NCBI GenBank assembly: GCA_006384855.1
Contig: VCJN01001416.1
Coordinates: 46,807 to 110,806, forward strand
Direction: 5' to 3'
Source of the DNA: Tetraselmis striata
Taxonomy: Eukaryota > Chlorophyta > Chlorodendrophyceae > Chlorodendrales > Chlorodendraceae
DNA: 64,000 nt
Position 1 is the first letter of the stretch. The number at the start of each line of letters is the position of its first letter. Both the position numbers and the translations under genes were made by a program. Shown here piece after piece: positions 50,201 through 61,070 of the stretch. A model generated the notes under the pieces. The model did not search any database. It was not told where the DNA came from and worked only from the letters and a program-made list of their open reading frames with translations.

Positions 50201-53188
50201 TCTCTCTCCCTCTCTCTCTTTATCTCCCTCCCTCCCTCTCTCTTCCCCGCCCCCGCTCTCCGTGTGTGTTTGTGTGTGTGTGTGTAGAGGTATATGTGAG
50301 GGATATGCAGTAGGATATGCCGTATGGTATTAAGATTTCTGGTTGTACCTCGGAAATGGGCGACTCGGAAATTGTGCACACAGGGCTACAGCATAACTAT
50401 ATAATACTTCATCAGTTTGTAGTGCTTTCATGTGGGTAAAGCAATTCCAAGTAATGAAAGTGATGATGCTGTTTTATGGACAATGATTCACACGTATTCT
50501 GCTTTCGCAGGCGGCAAACATGCACAGCGAGACTGCCTCCGTCATGGCAGAATTACCGGAGCCAGAATGCAACGGCGCGATCGCCAGCGGAGAGCTTGAC
50601 GTCGATGGCATGCAGGTATGCTTTCCGGACCGACTGACTTGCTCTAGAAATTGCTTTTTTATTGGCTTGATTGCACCGTCACATGCGACGCCACTTTGAT
50701 TCCCCATGCTTTAAACTATCGATGTGCCTTGGTGTGCAGGCTGTCGGGGAGTACGGGTGGTTGGTCGTCAAGTCTGTCGCCTGCCCTCACAACGACGCCG
50801 CAGAGACAACCGCTGCGCCTGCTGCAGTCCAGCAGCAGGTGCTGTCGCTCTGCTCGTGCCCCTCTGGCAAGTACCCCACGCGCTCCTGCGACCTGTCGCG
50901 CGGCGAGATCGTGCAGTGCGCAGCCTGCTCGGGGGCTGGTTGCCCCGCCGTGCTGCCCCCACCTGTGCTATCGGGCACCGCCGTCGTGCTGCCCGCTGGC
51001 AAAGAGGAGGCTGAGCTACAGCTCTTTGGCTCGCCCGACGCCAAGCTGCGATACATTATCAACCAGTAAGTTCGCTTTCCGGCTCTCGAACCAGTGCATG
51101 AGCGCGTTAACGCCGCGCATTCCGTACACTTTGGCTTCCTCTCACACCCCCGACCGGCTGCTCTCCGCAGGGCGGCCACGATCCCCGACTCGCCATGTAA
51201 TTCGACAAGCCCTTTGTTCAGCGAGTTGGCGGAGTCCCCTGCCACTCTGAGCCTGCCCGCGGGCCGCCATGTTATCCGGGTAGGCATACCGCCCGCTGAA
51301 CAATGATAATGCAATTGCATGGCGCTTGCATGGTCGGTCGCCGCTGACATGGTCTTATATATCCTGTTTGACTTAATATCTGTCGCTGGTTGCCTGCCTT
51401 CTGTCTCGCAGGCCTTTTCTTGCGCGGGACGTGGACGGGTCGGCGAGCGTAAGCTACGTGCGCACCGCGAGCGTCACGGTGGTGAAGGAGTACCAGCAGG
51501 TCGACCTGCCTGCCTTCTGCGAGTAACTATGTGCTTTTTACTTCTCGGAAACTTCCTTCTAGTATTGCAAGCTGTCCCGGTCAGTACGCCGCGTACCCAC
51601 ATTGCCCCGGATGCCTGCCATCGGACTGCTTAGGTGGCGGAGGGTGAGAGCGCTCACGTGGAGGTCATCGACACTATCCAGCTGCGGCCAGCCCTGCTGC
51701 CGCTGACGGGCAACATGGGCATGTCTCTGGAGGAAGCCGTAGCCACCAAGTACGCCACTTTTGTTAAGGGCGGCCTGCGAGCCGCAGAGCTTCCGGCAGA
51801 CATCGTGATGACAGACGTGAGCGAGGCGCCTGGCAGCGCGCGCCGCCGCCTGTCCCAGGCGGATGGCTCGGTTTTCCTCGTGGCGTACAGCGTGTTCACC
51901 ACTGCCGACAACGCGAAGGCTGTCACGGCCTTCCTCAACGAGCAGCTCGTGCCGGGCACTGCGAGGGCGCAGCTGCTGTCGGAGTTTCTGGCAGGAGCGG
52001 AGCTCACCGCGCACGCCTCCGAGCTATCCTGCAGCGACGCGGAGAGCCGCGACTGCGAGGTGGGATGGACCTACATCGCGCCCACCTGCGTAGCCATTTT
52101 GGACGTTGGATCCCCCGTCCGATGCGGCAAGGTCGACAGCGGATACGTGGAGAGCGCGGCGGGCAAGTGCGGCAGCTGCCCCAACTGCCCCACCAACACC
52201 TGTACCGTCGTCAAACCCTGCGAGGTGAGAGGGAATACACAACCGCTGCTAAATACCCCTCCCCCCCCCCCCCCCCCCCCCCCCCGCCGCGCTTCAGAGT
52301 GGTCTGCGACAATCCTCGCTGCCCCTCCACAACATGGCCCTCCCAACTCGCGACTCAGACGCCGCTGGTTGCCCCGCCCTCTCCCCCCCTCCGCGCAGGA
52401 GTGCGAATGCACGGGCGGGTGCGGCTCGGGTGTTGCAGTCAGCCAGGACGGCCCCAGGCAAGGCGACCGCGAGGTGGAGGGCGACAAGGAGCTCGTTGAA
52501 CAGCAGGTAGGCTCACCGCCGGGACCTCGCGACCCGCTCAAACATGGCGGGATGGAGTTCGGTGATTGTCCCTGACCATCGCATCGCCCCCTCTGTCGGC
52601 TTTCCCAGGCTCCGGGGACAGAGCCACCTACCCAGGATGGCACTCAGGCCGGCACCGTCGAAGAGTCCGAGAGTTCGAGCGAGCTGCCGAGCTGGCTGTG
52701 GGCGGCAGTCGGTGCCGGCGTGGGCGCCGTCGTGCTCATCGGCGTCGTGATCGGCGCCGTGTGCTTCTGGCGTCGACGACGTGCCAAGGGCTCAGATGCC
52801 AGCGAAAAGGACTTCACCTTTAGCTCGGCATATGAGGTAAAAGCCATTGCTGGTGTGAAATGACACGAACGTTGTGTCGCGTGCGCATGCCAGGCACACT
52901 TTCGTTTTGTGAATCGTGAGAGTCCGCGAATTTCAGGCTAGAGCTGGCTTTCTATTTGTCGATATTTCTGTCCTCCGTGCTGATCGCGAACGTGTGCTTC
53001 TGCTCCTCGGGTTGCAGGATCCGCGCGGCGCGGACAAGGACGCCCCGCCCAGCGGCACAGGGGTGGCGGACGAGGGCCAGGTGCACGTCACGGTCAGCGA
53101 CGCCGCGCCGCGCAACGACGAGTCCGTCGAGCTGACTCTGACGGACTCGGAGATGGACGAGGACGACGTCGGGCACGACATGCTCTAA
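44210..53188 (+). CDS. Large TNFR-type cysteine-rich type I membrane receptor-like protein
   Basis: Twenty-two exons: 44210-44303, 44892-45087, 45292-45771, 45886-46272, 46389-46775, 46896-47184, 47307-47417, 47509-47655, 47784-47985, 48136-48272, 48406-48570, 48686-49150, 49267-49702, 49799-50077, 50511-50615, 50740-51065, 51171-51279, 51412-51499, 51634-52224, 52399-52506, 52609-52836 and 53018-53188. All phases agree if one extra T is ignored in exons 13 and 18; about 1,832 residues. Order: signal peptide (LLPLLLLLVAALLAAGAAG); TNFR/ephrin-receptor-type Cys repeats (C..C..G.Y....C......C..C); four copies of an unnamed module with Cys-rich spacers; a beta region like a chitobiase/hexosaminidase C-terminal domain (exons 16-18); a region ending in ARRRLSQADGSVFLVAYSV (exon 19); Cys-rich stretch; one membrane helix (AAVGAGVGAVVLIGVVIGAV) then FWRRRRAK; acidic tail of about 75 residues. 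Ligand unknown; no kinase or death domain in the tail. Surface sensing or adhesion is an inference. Confidence 0.8.
45292..46775 (+). repeat. Tandem triplication of a Cys-rich exon and its intron
   Basis: Exons 3, 4 and 5 of the receptor (480, 387 and 387 bases) begin and end in phase 2 and are nearly identical over about 300 bases (shared CRACSERCGEGVTDCIADG and CQAGEYLKTPCTGSTDNVC). The two introns between them (114 and 116 bases) also match (GTGAGCATAGCCTGGGAT; GTAGCTGCAAAACTGTACTT). Exon 3 differs by an acidic Glu-rich insert. Confidence 0.9.
47661..48015. repeat. Intronic homopolymer runs in the receptor gene
   Basis: A poly(G) run begins a few bases after the exon 8 donor (47657-47672), and a poly(C) run of about 18 lies just after the exon 9 donor (47996-48014). 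Another poly(C) run (52260-52285) lies in the intron after exon 19. Confidence 0.8.
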
Positions 53189-54113
53189 GCCGAGCGGTGC
53201 TGCCGGTCAAATTGGTCGGCGGCGGGGCCCCGGCAGGGGGAAGAGGGGCCTCATTGTCTCTGTTTCTTATCTCTGATACTCGTACCACTGTACATACCTC
53301 CCACAGACTTCCCGATGTAAGCCACGAACTGGGAGCGTGTGCCTTTCCTCGGGAGCGCCCTCCTGAAGCATGTGGGACCGCCCCTCCAGCGCATGCAACA
53401 CGTCCACCCAGCGGGACTTGAGGAACGGTAGGCATTTCCTCACACAGCGCATACGAGCCTTAATTATTGTACCCTGGTTCTTGTGGACAGCACTTGCCAT
53501 GGGTTAGGGTATTACCGCATGTCTGGTGTCGCCGGAAAGAGCTGCAGCACGTGCAGCCCATCCATATCTGAATGCTATCCATAAGGCCGCCGCTGGTGCA
53601 ATAATCCCTGCCTATTTTATTCTCCGGCAGCAACCCGCCAGCATTGAGCTAGAGTACCCCCGGGTTTCGCAGGCCAGTGAGTGTTTATTCTTGATCCCAT
53701 TGCTGTCCGCGCGCGCCTTGTTTATTGGTGTCCGTCTTGCCGGTTGGAGTGGGGGGGGGGCGGGGGGGGGGGGGGGGGGGGTAGGAGGCTATCTTCTCGC
53801 CTGGCTGCCTGCGCACGCCGGCACCCCAATCAGTAGCATGTCAGATTCCAACACAGCAATGCCGGCCGTCCGACGTACTGATCGACTTTCCAAATGACAT
53901 CCAAAGCCTGAGGGCGATCGTAATGTGCGAATATTGGACGCCGTGCATGCGGATGGGAGCGAGAATGTGCGCACGTGTACCGGTGTGTTGAGGTTGTCCG
54001 GGGTGGGGTGTGGGGGGGGGGGGGGGGGGGTCACCCGCCTAGGAGGCCCACGTCCACATGCCGCCACCGGTGCAGCGCCCGCTGTGTCGAGGGCGGCTTC
54101 GCGGCGCGGCCCT
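53189..54113. other. Convergent intergenic region between the receptor and the WDR26-like gene
   Basis: Contains poly(G) runs at 53750-53781 and 54010-54030. I searched the minus strand here for WD40 repeats and found none. A minus-strand segment near 53330-53500 (reading LKSRWVDVLHALEGRSHML) looks protein-like and may be an exon of an unknown gene. Confidence 0.35.
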
Positions 54114-57100
54114 TCAATACGACTCGCGTGCGCTGGGACGGAGGTCGCCGCCGTCCTGGCTGCCGTGTGGGGAGTGAGTGCCCCTGTCAGCTAGCAAGCT
54201 GGGAGAAGGGAAGCACGCAGCCGCCGTTTGCTCCAGTAGCGTCTGCCGGTGCAAGCATTGGGGGGGGGGGGGGGGGGGCGGCTGTGCTCAGCAACGCGCA
54301 CAGGCCAACAGGCTCACAAACTGTAGTTCCTGAGTATGAGTAAGGTGTCTGCATCGGTATTGATTAAAGCAAGGTAAGGTCACACGCGCCCTGCACCCTG
54401 GCCCAGGGGCGGCTGAAGGCCATGACGTGACACCAATTGAGTCGGGCAGTATCCGTACCATTTCATTGGGTCCATGGGTCGAAACAATAATAAACTATTT
54501 CGGAGCATTGAGTGGAAAAGTCTGTGTGATATTTGTTTTGTATTCTGACATATTGCAAGATAAAATGTTTTTCACTCTTTGCGGGGAGGGGTGGCCGAAC
54601 ACGAATAATAGACCACTGACCCAAAGCGCGGTTGCGGTTTATAGCGAAGTAGGCGGCGATGTCACCCGTAAGCCACACGGTCATGTCCTGGCCCGGTGCA
54701 ATCGCTGCTTCACGGTCCCCGTGCGCCTCTGTTCGCCGATCCCTTTGTCTGATTGCCGTATGCCCACAAGTCATGGTGCCCATTGCGGTGCAGCCGTCAC
54801 GGGGTATGGAGGACCACTGAGCTTGCCACAGGCCTGCCTGGCGCCTCACACTGCCCTGTAGAGTTTTGCTTTCTAATACCTCTCGAGCGGGGATTGCGCG
54901 GGAGGTGCTTTTGAGCGGCAAAGGAGGGAGCGGAATCTGCCTCGTTTTTGCAACGGAAGAGCCGCTGTGCGTCAGCTGGGCTCTGGATACACTGTTACGT
55001 AGCCGTGACGTGTGCATCTCAGGTGGCCCTGGGGGGGCGGCAACACAGCGGCGGCGCACCTCCAGGCGCCGCTCCGGCGGCATCACGTGGACCGGGATGA
55101 ACGCGGACAGCTCGCATAGAACGCCGCTGCCAGTCTTGCGCATGCCATGCGCTGCGCCGGCCGAGGCGTGCATGAGACACGACGCCAGCGTATGCAGCGC
55201 ATCAGTGTTCACCCGCAGCGGCGCCAGCTCCTGCCGGAGGCAGCACAGCGCCGCTGTGTGGCACTTGTCGCACACCTGCGCCAACCCGGGGCGAGCATCC
55301 GGCCCACCATCAGCCGCTGCCGTCAGCCGTCAGCCAAAGGCGGCGACGCCCAGAATCTCCCCGGCAGGGCAAGTGTAGCACAGGATAACGGCCCGGCTGA
55401 TATCGACACACGCCAGGCGGTCGGTGCTGTCACTAGCCACGCTGCAGATGCGTCGACATCTCGCACACCAACTACCAGTACAATGTACAACGCGACTCAG
55501 TGTGTGGCCACATGCCCCACCACATCAACGCACAGTGAGGCGCTTTCCAACAGCCGCCTCTTGCCCACGTCACACTGACTCTCTATGTCTTTGTACGGAT
55601 GTGGGGCAGTCACGCCGAGGCGGGTGGTCGCATGCGGGTACATGGGGGCGGCCCAGGCATGCACGACAGCGATGGCAGCCACCCCACGTAGCTGGGCGCT
55701 GCACTCGGCAAGAGGACTGTGGCCGTGATGAGCAAGGCAAGCGCTATTGGCACGCCGCCAGTCAGTAGGTAACCTCTGATAGCTCTGTCAGCGATGACCT
55801 CTGCCGCCCATCGCCGCGCGTACTTGTGTGTGCTGCTGGGCAGACGGGTTACAGAGGTGCTGTCGCAGAGAGGGGCATCACTGTGTGAGGCCCTGAGAGA
55901 ACTGCAGCTGGTAGAGATCAAGAAGACTCGGTCTCAACAGAGCAGGGAGCCCGTGTCCACTGGGGGGGGAGGGGAGGGGGGGGGGGAGCCGGGGCAGACG
56001 TGGCCCACCAGCTGGAGGAACTTCTGCTGCAGCAGTAGGAAGCGCGCCTGGCACCTGGACTCCCGGCTGAGCTGCGGCAACGCCAGCAACAGCGATGCCG
56101 CAGCGTCCCATTGCTGTGCCAGCACCTGCATTGCCCCCGCACGCAGGTGCACGCAGGTCATTCTCTCGCAATAACCCGCATGACATCATCCCCCCCCCCC
56201 CCCCCCCCCCACCCCCCCCCCACCTCACCCCGCCCCCACTGCCCAATGTGCTGCCCAGTGCGGCCTGGTGGTGAAGGCCTGCCCAGATGCAGATGAAGGG
56301 AATAAGAAAACGGGGCACTGATGGGGGGGGGGGGGGGGGGGGGGTCACACCGCGGCGCGGAACTCCCGGGCGCACGGCTCCATAAGCTCCACCCCGCTGA
56401 CAGCCTCCAAACTGTGGGCGACCTCATCAAAGCCGAGGTGCAGCAGCGCCTGCGCCCGCGGCAGAGTGTCAGCTGGTTGAGGCAGCCCTGGGGCACCAGC
56501 AAGGCACGCCACCGAATACCGGCTGCACTGGATGCGGTTGCGCGTCGTCCCCGCCCCCTCCCCCCCCCCCCCTCACCCTTGTGTGCCCCTGTCGGCAGCA
56601 CCCTCCGCAACCTGTTTGTGCTCTGGTAGCTCGCTTCCCTATCCTGTGACAGACAGGCAGAGCGCACCTGCTCGATGAGCCGCAGGTACTCGGCGCGGTC
56701 GATCGGCACCTGTGAGCCTACTTGACCGCCCTGGAGGTGAGAAGCGAGGGGGGTGAAAGGGGGGGGGGGGGGGGGGGTTCACGCCTGGGTTACTGGTGCC
56801 CGTGAAGGGAGGGCGCGCCGCAGCTGTGTGACAGTCAGTGGAGGTCAAGGTACGGGAGGGACAAGCGAAACGGCGACAGGGGGATGGAATGATGGCAAAA
56901 GTCGTGACAAGAAGCTGACGGAGGCTGGCAGGGGGTGGGCAGCAAAGCGCAATAACATAGTGCTGTAGTGTTAAATGAATGACATGATGGCGATATCGCT
57001 GATGCACTGTTGATGAAACGGCTAGGCTGATGGGAAGGGCATCTGCTGGAGGGAGGCTTGGAGGGATTTTGAACCAGCCTGCTGGCTGGAGAAGATGACG

Positions 57101-57557
57101 GAGGAACGATTGTCCGGGGAAGGGCGTTGCGCGGCTTGGCACGGTGCCCCGCACCGCAGGGGGGGGGGGGGGGGGGGGGCGTCGGACGGAAATACAAACA
57201 AAAACTCGCGACTGAGGCGTGCGGCAGCTCATGGTTCCAGGGGGCGCACGGACAGGTGAGCGCGGAACTCGCTCCCTTCGATGTGGCGGAGACACAATCA
57301 AGGGTAGGGTCGGCAGTATAAGAAGGGGGGAGGGCGGGGCGGGGGGGGGGGGGGGGGGGGGGGGGCACCTGCGGCATGCCGATTGGCCGGGCCGGCAGCG
57401 CCTGGACCGTTTCCGAGGGCCGCCTCGGGAACTCCCCCGCCGAGATCAGACAAAGGTCCTGCACCTTGGCGCGCTTGTGGGGAGGCTCGTCGTCAGGGTG
57501 CTCGGGGCTGCCCCGGTTGATGTTGCTCATCGCCCGGGTCGCTTGCGGTGCGCTCAT
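54114..57557 (-). CDS. WDR26: WDR26/GID7-like LisH-CTLH protein, WD40 part not found
   Basis: WDR26/Gid7 is a subunit of the GID/CTLH ubiquitin ligase. Six minus-strand exons: 57369-57557, 56668-56730, 56351-56449, 56009-56125, 55060-55275 and 54114-54242. All are joined in phase 0; 270 residues to TGA. The N-terminus is acidic/basic with a PPHKRAK nuclear-signal-like stretch. LisH: EYLRLIEQALLHLGFDEVAH, then VSGVELMEP. CTLH: QQWDAAASLLLALPQ, RFLLLQQKFLQL, RQELAPLRVNTDALHTLASC, and VHVMPPERRLETLLEQ, following WDR26 residue for residue in style (FLLLQQKYLEYL; ELTPLKYNTERIH; VMLPPRRLQTLLRQ). After LLEQTAAACFPS the similarity ends, and no WD40 propeller (about 300 residues) is seen before the convergent receptor gene. 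Either a truncated paralogue, or an unrecognised donor in the last exon leads to exons I missed. Introns hold many poly(G/C) runs. Confidence 0.72.
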
Positions 57558-58790
57558 ACAATAAACTATGGGCGGCGGAGATGGCGGTGGTGCTGGCGTG
57601 CTCTGATGTGTGTCCTCCGTTGAACTGCCTTGCCACAAAACCACAGCAGCACGCGAGATGCAGGCCGCGGGCCAGTGGAAGTGCCAGTGGAAGGTGCACA
57701 CGTGCCGTTATGGGGAACCGTCAATACTGGAGGGACGGGGTGGCAGCGCGACAGTGCGAGGCTCAGAAGGGTGCGCCCTGGAAAGCGAACGGCCCAACGG
57801 GGTGCGGTCGACGAGCAATCGAGGTTCATCACCCCGACGCACGCCGCCATCAGTAGTTTATTAGTATGCTGGCGGTATATTTCGCCGACTTCGGAGGTGT
57901 CGTCGTGAGTTGGTGTCGACAGTGGCGGCGAAATACGATGTTTATGATTGAAGGGGCGGGACAGCAGCGTGCGTCGCGCGCTCTCCGTTTAAGCAGGCGG
58001 CGTTATTTATTACGAGTTATATTAATTGTTGAATATAACAAATTATTCAACGCCTGCCGACTGCTGCTGCGACAGCTGAACTAGCTGGAGAAGCGTTGCC
58101 CTCCAACCGGCAACAACCGCACGAGCAACGAGAGAGGAAGATCAACCGACACTAGGTCAGGGTGTAGTGGGCCGCGGGTCGTAGGAACCTCGGCTATCCC
58201 ACTACAAATATTTCGGAGGTCTGCACGACCCGGCTCAGTTTCGGCTTTTTAATCGTTGAGATATTGACAAGACTCCCGTCTCGCCTCTACCCGATATGGC
58301 ACCCATCACCCCCTGCCCGTCCGTATCATGGCACCCAGCCCGAGTATCCCGACAGGGGCGGAGGGGGGCGTTCACCTCGGAACCTCAGCAACGCTAGCTG
58401 GTAGCCGATAATGCGATAATGTCGATAAAAATGTGGACAACAGACAAGCATGTTTGTTTGTATTCCATGTGACATCTCATCACTACATGTCAACCCGGCG
58501 CAACTGCTAGACCAATATCGCCTGAAGGTATTGCGGCCCGCGACATGCGGTTTTTTTGGCTCACATACACCACCAACTACACCGGGGTAGCTGAGGCGGC
58601 TACTACATTTTTCTGGCACACCTTATGCTGGGTTTTCAGTAGCATTTATGCAAGCTAGCATACATCGGGGCATATCCCAACGCTGCAGCCCGCACCGCGG
58701 CCTTGTCACGGGTTTCCAGCTATTCGGACCGGAAGTCGCTTGCTACTTGATTGCGGATTGAACGCGTGCGAGAGTCGGCGGTTGATCGCG
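57558..58790. promoter_or_regulatory. Upstream region of the WDR26-like gene; otherwise no gene seen
   Basis: The first part is the promoter side of the minus-strand gene. The rest (57.9-58.8 kb) is mixed AT/GC sequence with no exon I can support. Confidence 0.3.
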
Positions 58791-58899
58791 GATGGGGGCC
58801 ATCGGGCATGCATGGAGGATGCGATTGATGCATATTTTCGCATATAAAGCACATATTTTGCTGGAAGTTGATATTCAATTTATAACTATAATTTATACA

Positions 58900-59423
58900 G
58901 CGCGCGGCACGCGCAACAAGATTTCCCGAACTGCACGAGGGCACTCAGGTGCAGCCGGACACGTTGAACACGACGCCCGCACAAATTTCCACCGAGTTCC
59001 CGCCCGCAACGGTGTGCCTGGCACCCGTGACGGACTTCTTTCAAGTATGGTTCCCCGACGCCGAGAAGTACCAAGGATGCATGAGGTGAAGAGCCTGAAG
59101 TTCCGGATCCGCGGATACAAGCTCGTACCCGCATCGCTTTCACGGACTTCTACGCCGAAGGAGCGACCTTCCCGTCGGAGATCCCCCACGCTGCGGAGAT
59201 GCAACAGCTCCCGCCAACCAGCACCAATAGCATGGCGTTTCCCTACGTCGCCATCACGCGGTGCCGCCGATTCAAAGACATTCACCTGCTGACGCCGCTG
59301 TGGAGCAGCCCACAGAAGTGCAACGCCGCGATGCTGGAGATGCAGATAGCGTGGAACCTGCCCGCGGACGTGCGCGCTACAGACGAGGTATTCGCGCTCC
59401 GCCAACGCGACACGTTGACCTGA
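58900..59423 (+). pseudogene. PIF1/Helitron-type helicase C-terminus, frameshifted
   Basis: The reading SLKFRIRGYKLVPA (to about 59132) followed, one frame over, by IAFTDFYAEGATFP and later MAFPYVAITRCRRFKDIHLL matches the order of the last PIF1-family helicase motifs (a line like LIPAFAITDYKSQGATF, then YVALSR...L.LL). The two parts join only if one base is supplied near 59132. The frame ends at TGA 59421-59423. The N-terminal helicase motifs (Walker A/B) are absent. The upstream frame (58950-59090) reads PDTLNTTPAQISTEFPPATV and may be the same protein. Inferred: fragment of a decayed Helitron or other PIF1-bearing element. Confidence 0.5.
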
Positions 59424-59469
59424 CTCGCCGCCGGATGCACAAAAGCAAAGACCACCGCCCCCGACGGAG

Positions 59470-59732
59470 CCAAGGTGCAGCCACCCACACCTCCGCTATC
59501 AGCACCGCCGCCCAGCCCCCCACCCACTCCCAACGATGACCTCAAGGGAACTTTGAGAGTCAAGGTCCTCTCCCTCCGCCAACGCAAAACACTCGCTAAA
59601 TCACCGCAGCCTCCGCCGCCACCCGCCCCACCAAGCACGCCCGACGATGAGGTCGAAGAGAGGCAGGAAGCCAACGCCATCAAAGGCCCGCCGTCCGCGG
59701 TCGCAACCGTGCGCGCATATTTTCTCACATAG
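59470..59732 (+). other. Proline-rich open frame
   Basis: Pro/Ala-rich frame after the helicase remnant, with a repeated LRVKVLSLRQRKTL-like basic core. It may be linker sequence of the same element; too simple to name. Confidence 0.25.
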
Positions 59733-59824
59733 CGCTGACTCACAAAAGGCAAAGCCAGTCCCAACGGGCATTGCGTGACTGCAAGCATCGCGATCGCCCC
59801 CGGGCGGATGCAAAACAACCCAAG

Positions 59825-59825
59825 C

Positions 59826-59860
<35 letters not shown>

Positions 59861-59880
59861 CGCCCCCCCCCCCCCCCCCA
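59825..59880. repeat. Long poly(C) run
   Basis: About 54 bases of almost pure C, interrupted by GCG and ending in A. The longest homopolymer of the window; length is likely inexact. Confidence 0.85.
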
Positions 59881-60345
59881 AGACATCGCAGTGATGACCG
59901 ATGTGCGCCGTGGGCGGGAATCGCAGTGGGACAACGGCCAAAAATCAGAGAAGTCATCGCCGAGGAGACCGGTTGCCAATTCGACGAGCACGAACGAGTC
60001 CTCGACATGCAGCAAGAGTTGAGCGACCACCCGGATGACAACTTCCCAGTCCCGCTGATGAGTTAAGAGTACTGGACCTTCGACACCTTCGAGCGCATGG
60101 TGGCCATCCATTTGCATCGATCGATCGTGATCGTGTTCAAGGACCCTCGCCTCCAGATGTCATGATGCGACGCGAATGCCCTACATGCTGCTGTTGGGCC
60201 AGAACCTCACGTCTCAAGAGTCAAGAGTTGTCAACCTCACCGAGCCGGGCCCCGCGTCCTCTGCTACAACGGGACGAACCAGTTGCACCCCAGCAACACT
60301 GCGACCCGCTTCTTTGGCCGGACTATTATGTTCAGCAATATGGTT
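59881..60345 (+). pseudogene. OTU-like domain remnant
   Basis: One frame reads CQFDEHERVLDMQQELSDHP, then after a TAA (near 60064) EYWTFDTFERMVAIHLHRSI with VIVF, then after a TGA (near 60164) ends VLCYNGTNQLHPSN. This recalls the second half of OTU proteases (YWG...LE.LA..L.R.I.V; LYNG.NHYD), with the His region altered. Some Helitrons carry an OTU domain, so with the PIF1 remnant just upstream this may be one decayed element. Call by pattern only. Confidence 0.35.
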
Positions 60346-61070
60346 ACGGAACGCGTGCACCCTTATCTTGTAACATGTACATTTGGAAAACTCAAAATAT
60401 GGACGTCCCATTGCTATACAATAATATTGCACGTATAGTCAAAAGAAATACAACAAATGTGCGATATATAGTACATAACTACAATATATGCGAATCGATG
60501 CACCGTGTACAAGGATATAAGAGCCCATCCTCCGTTCCTCAAAGCGGCGAAACCGCTGTAAATTACTTTCAGTACTATCCGCCTAATTAATGCTTTTTGT
60601 CGTCGCCGAGGAACGCCCAATCCTACTCGTAATCGGTAGCATTTCCCGGTACCGAATACGAGCTCGTAAAACGCCGCAAAATGACTCGCAAACGGTGCCT
60701 TTCCCATCGATGATAACGAATAGCAACTATTATCCTAGGCCATATCCTTTATATGATAGTTACTCGTACCAGTAGTTAAATTTCTTAAATAAATCACCGA
60801 AAATATATGCAACTTACGGTCATACCAAGAAAGCTTATCCTATACCAATTGCTATTTATATCGTGCCGTACGCTATATATCTTTGTCGCGACGTGTCGAT
60901 TGTATGATTATGGCGTTCAATTACGCGAGTTATATAGAGGGATTATTTCATACCTTTATCGACGGAACATAAAGGGATACGTACATGCCTCGTTGTCTGT
61001 CGGTAGAACGGTTGTTGTCTACTTAGGAGGTCCCCGGATCGTCCGGGCCCAGGTGATGCATTAGCCCTTT
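60346..61070. other. AT-rich intergenic stretch, no gene seen
   Basis: Strongly AT-rich, unlike the rest of the window, with many TATA runs and only short frames. Could be old mobile-element DNA or a matrix-like spacer. Confidence 0.4.

Noticed and set aside
53750-54270. WD40-coding exons for the WDR26-like gene
   Set aside because: All minus-strand frames between 53.2 and 55.0 kb were read and none shows a WD repeat.
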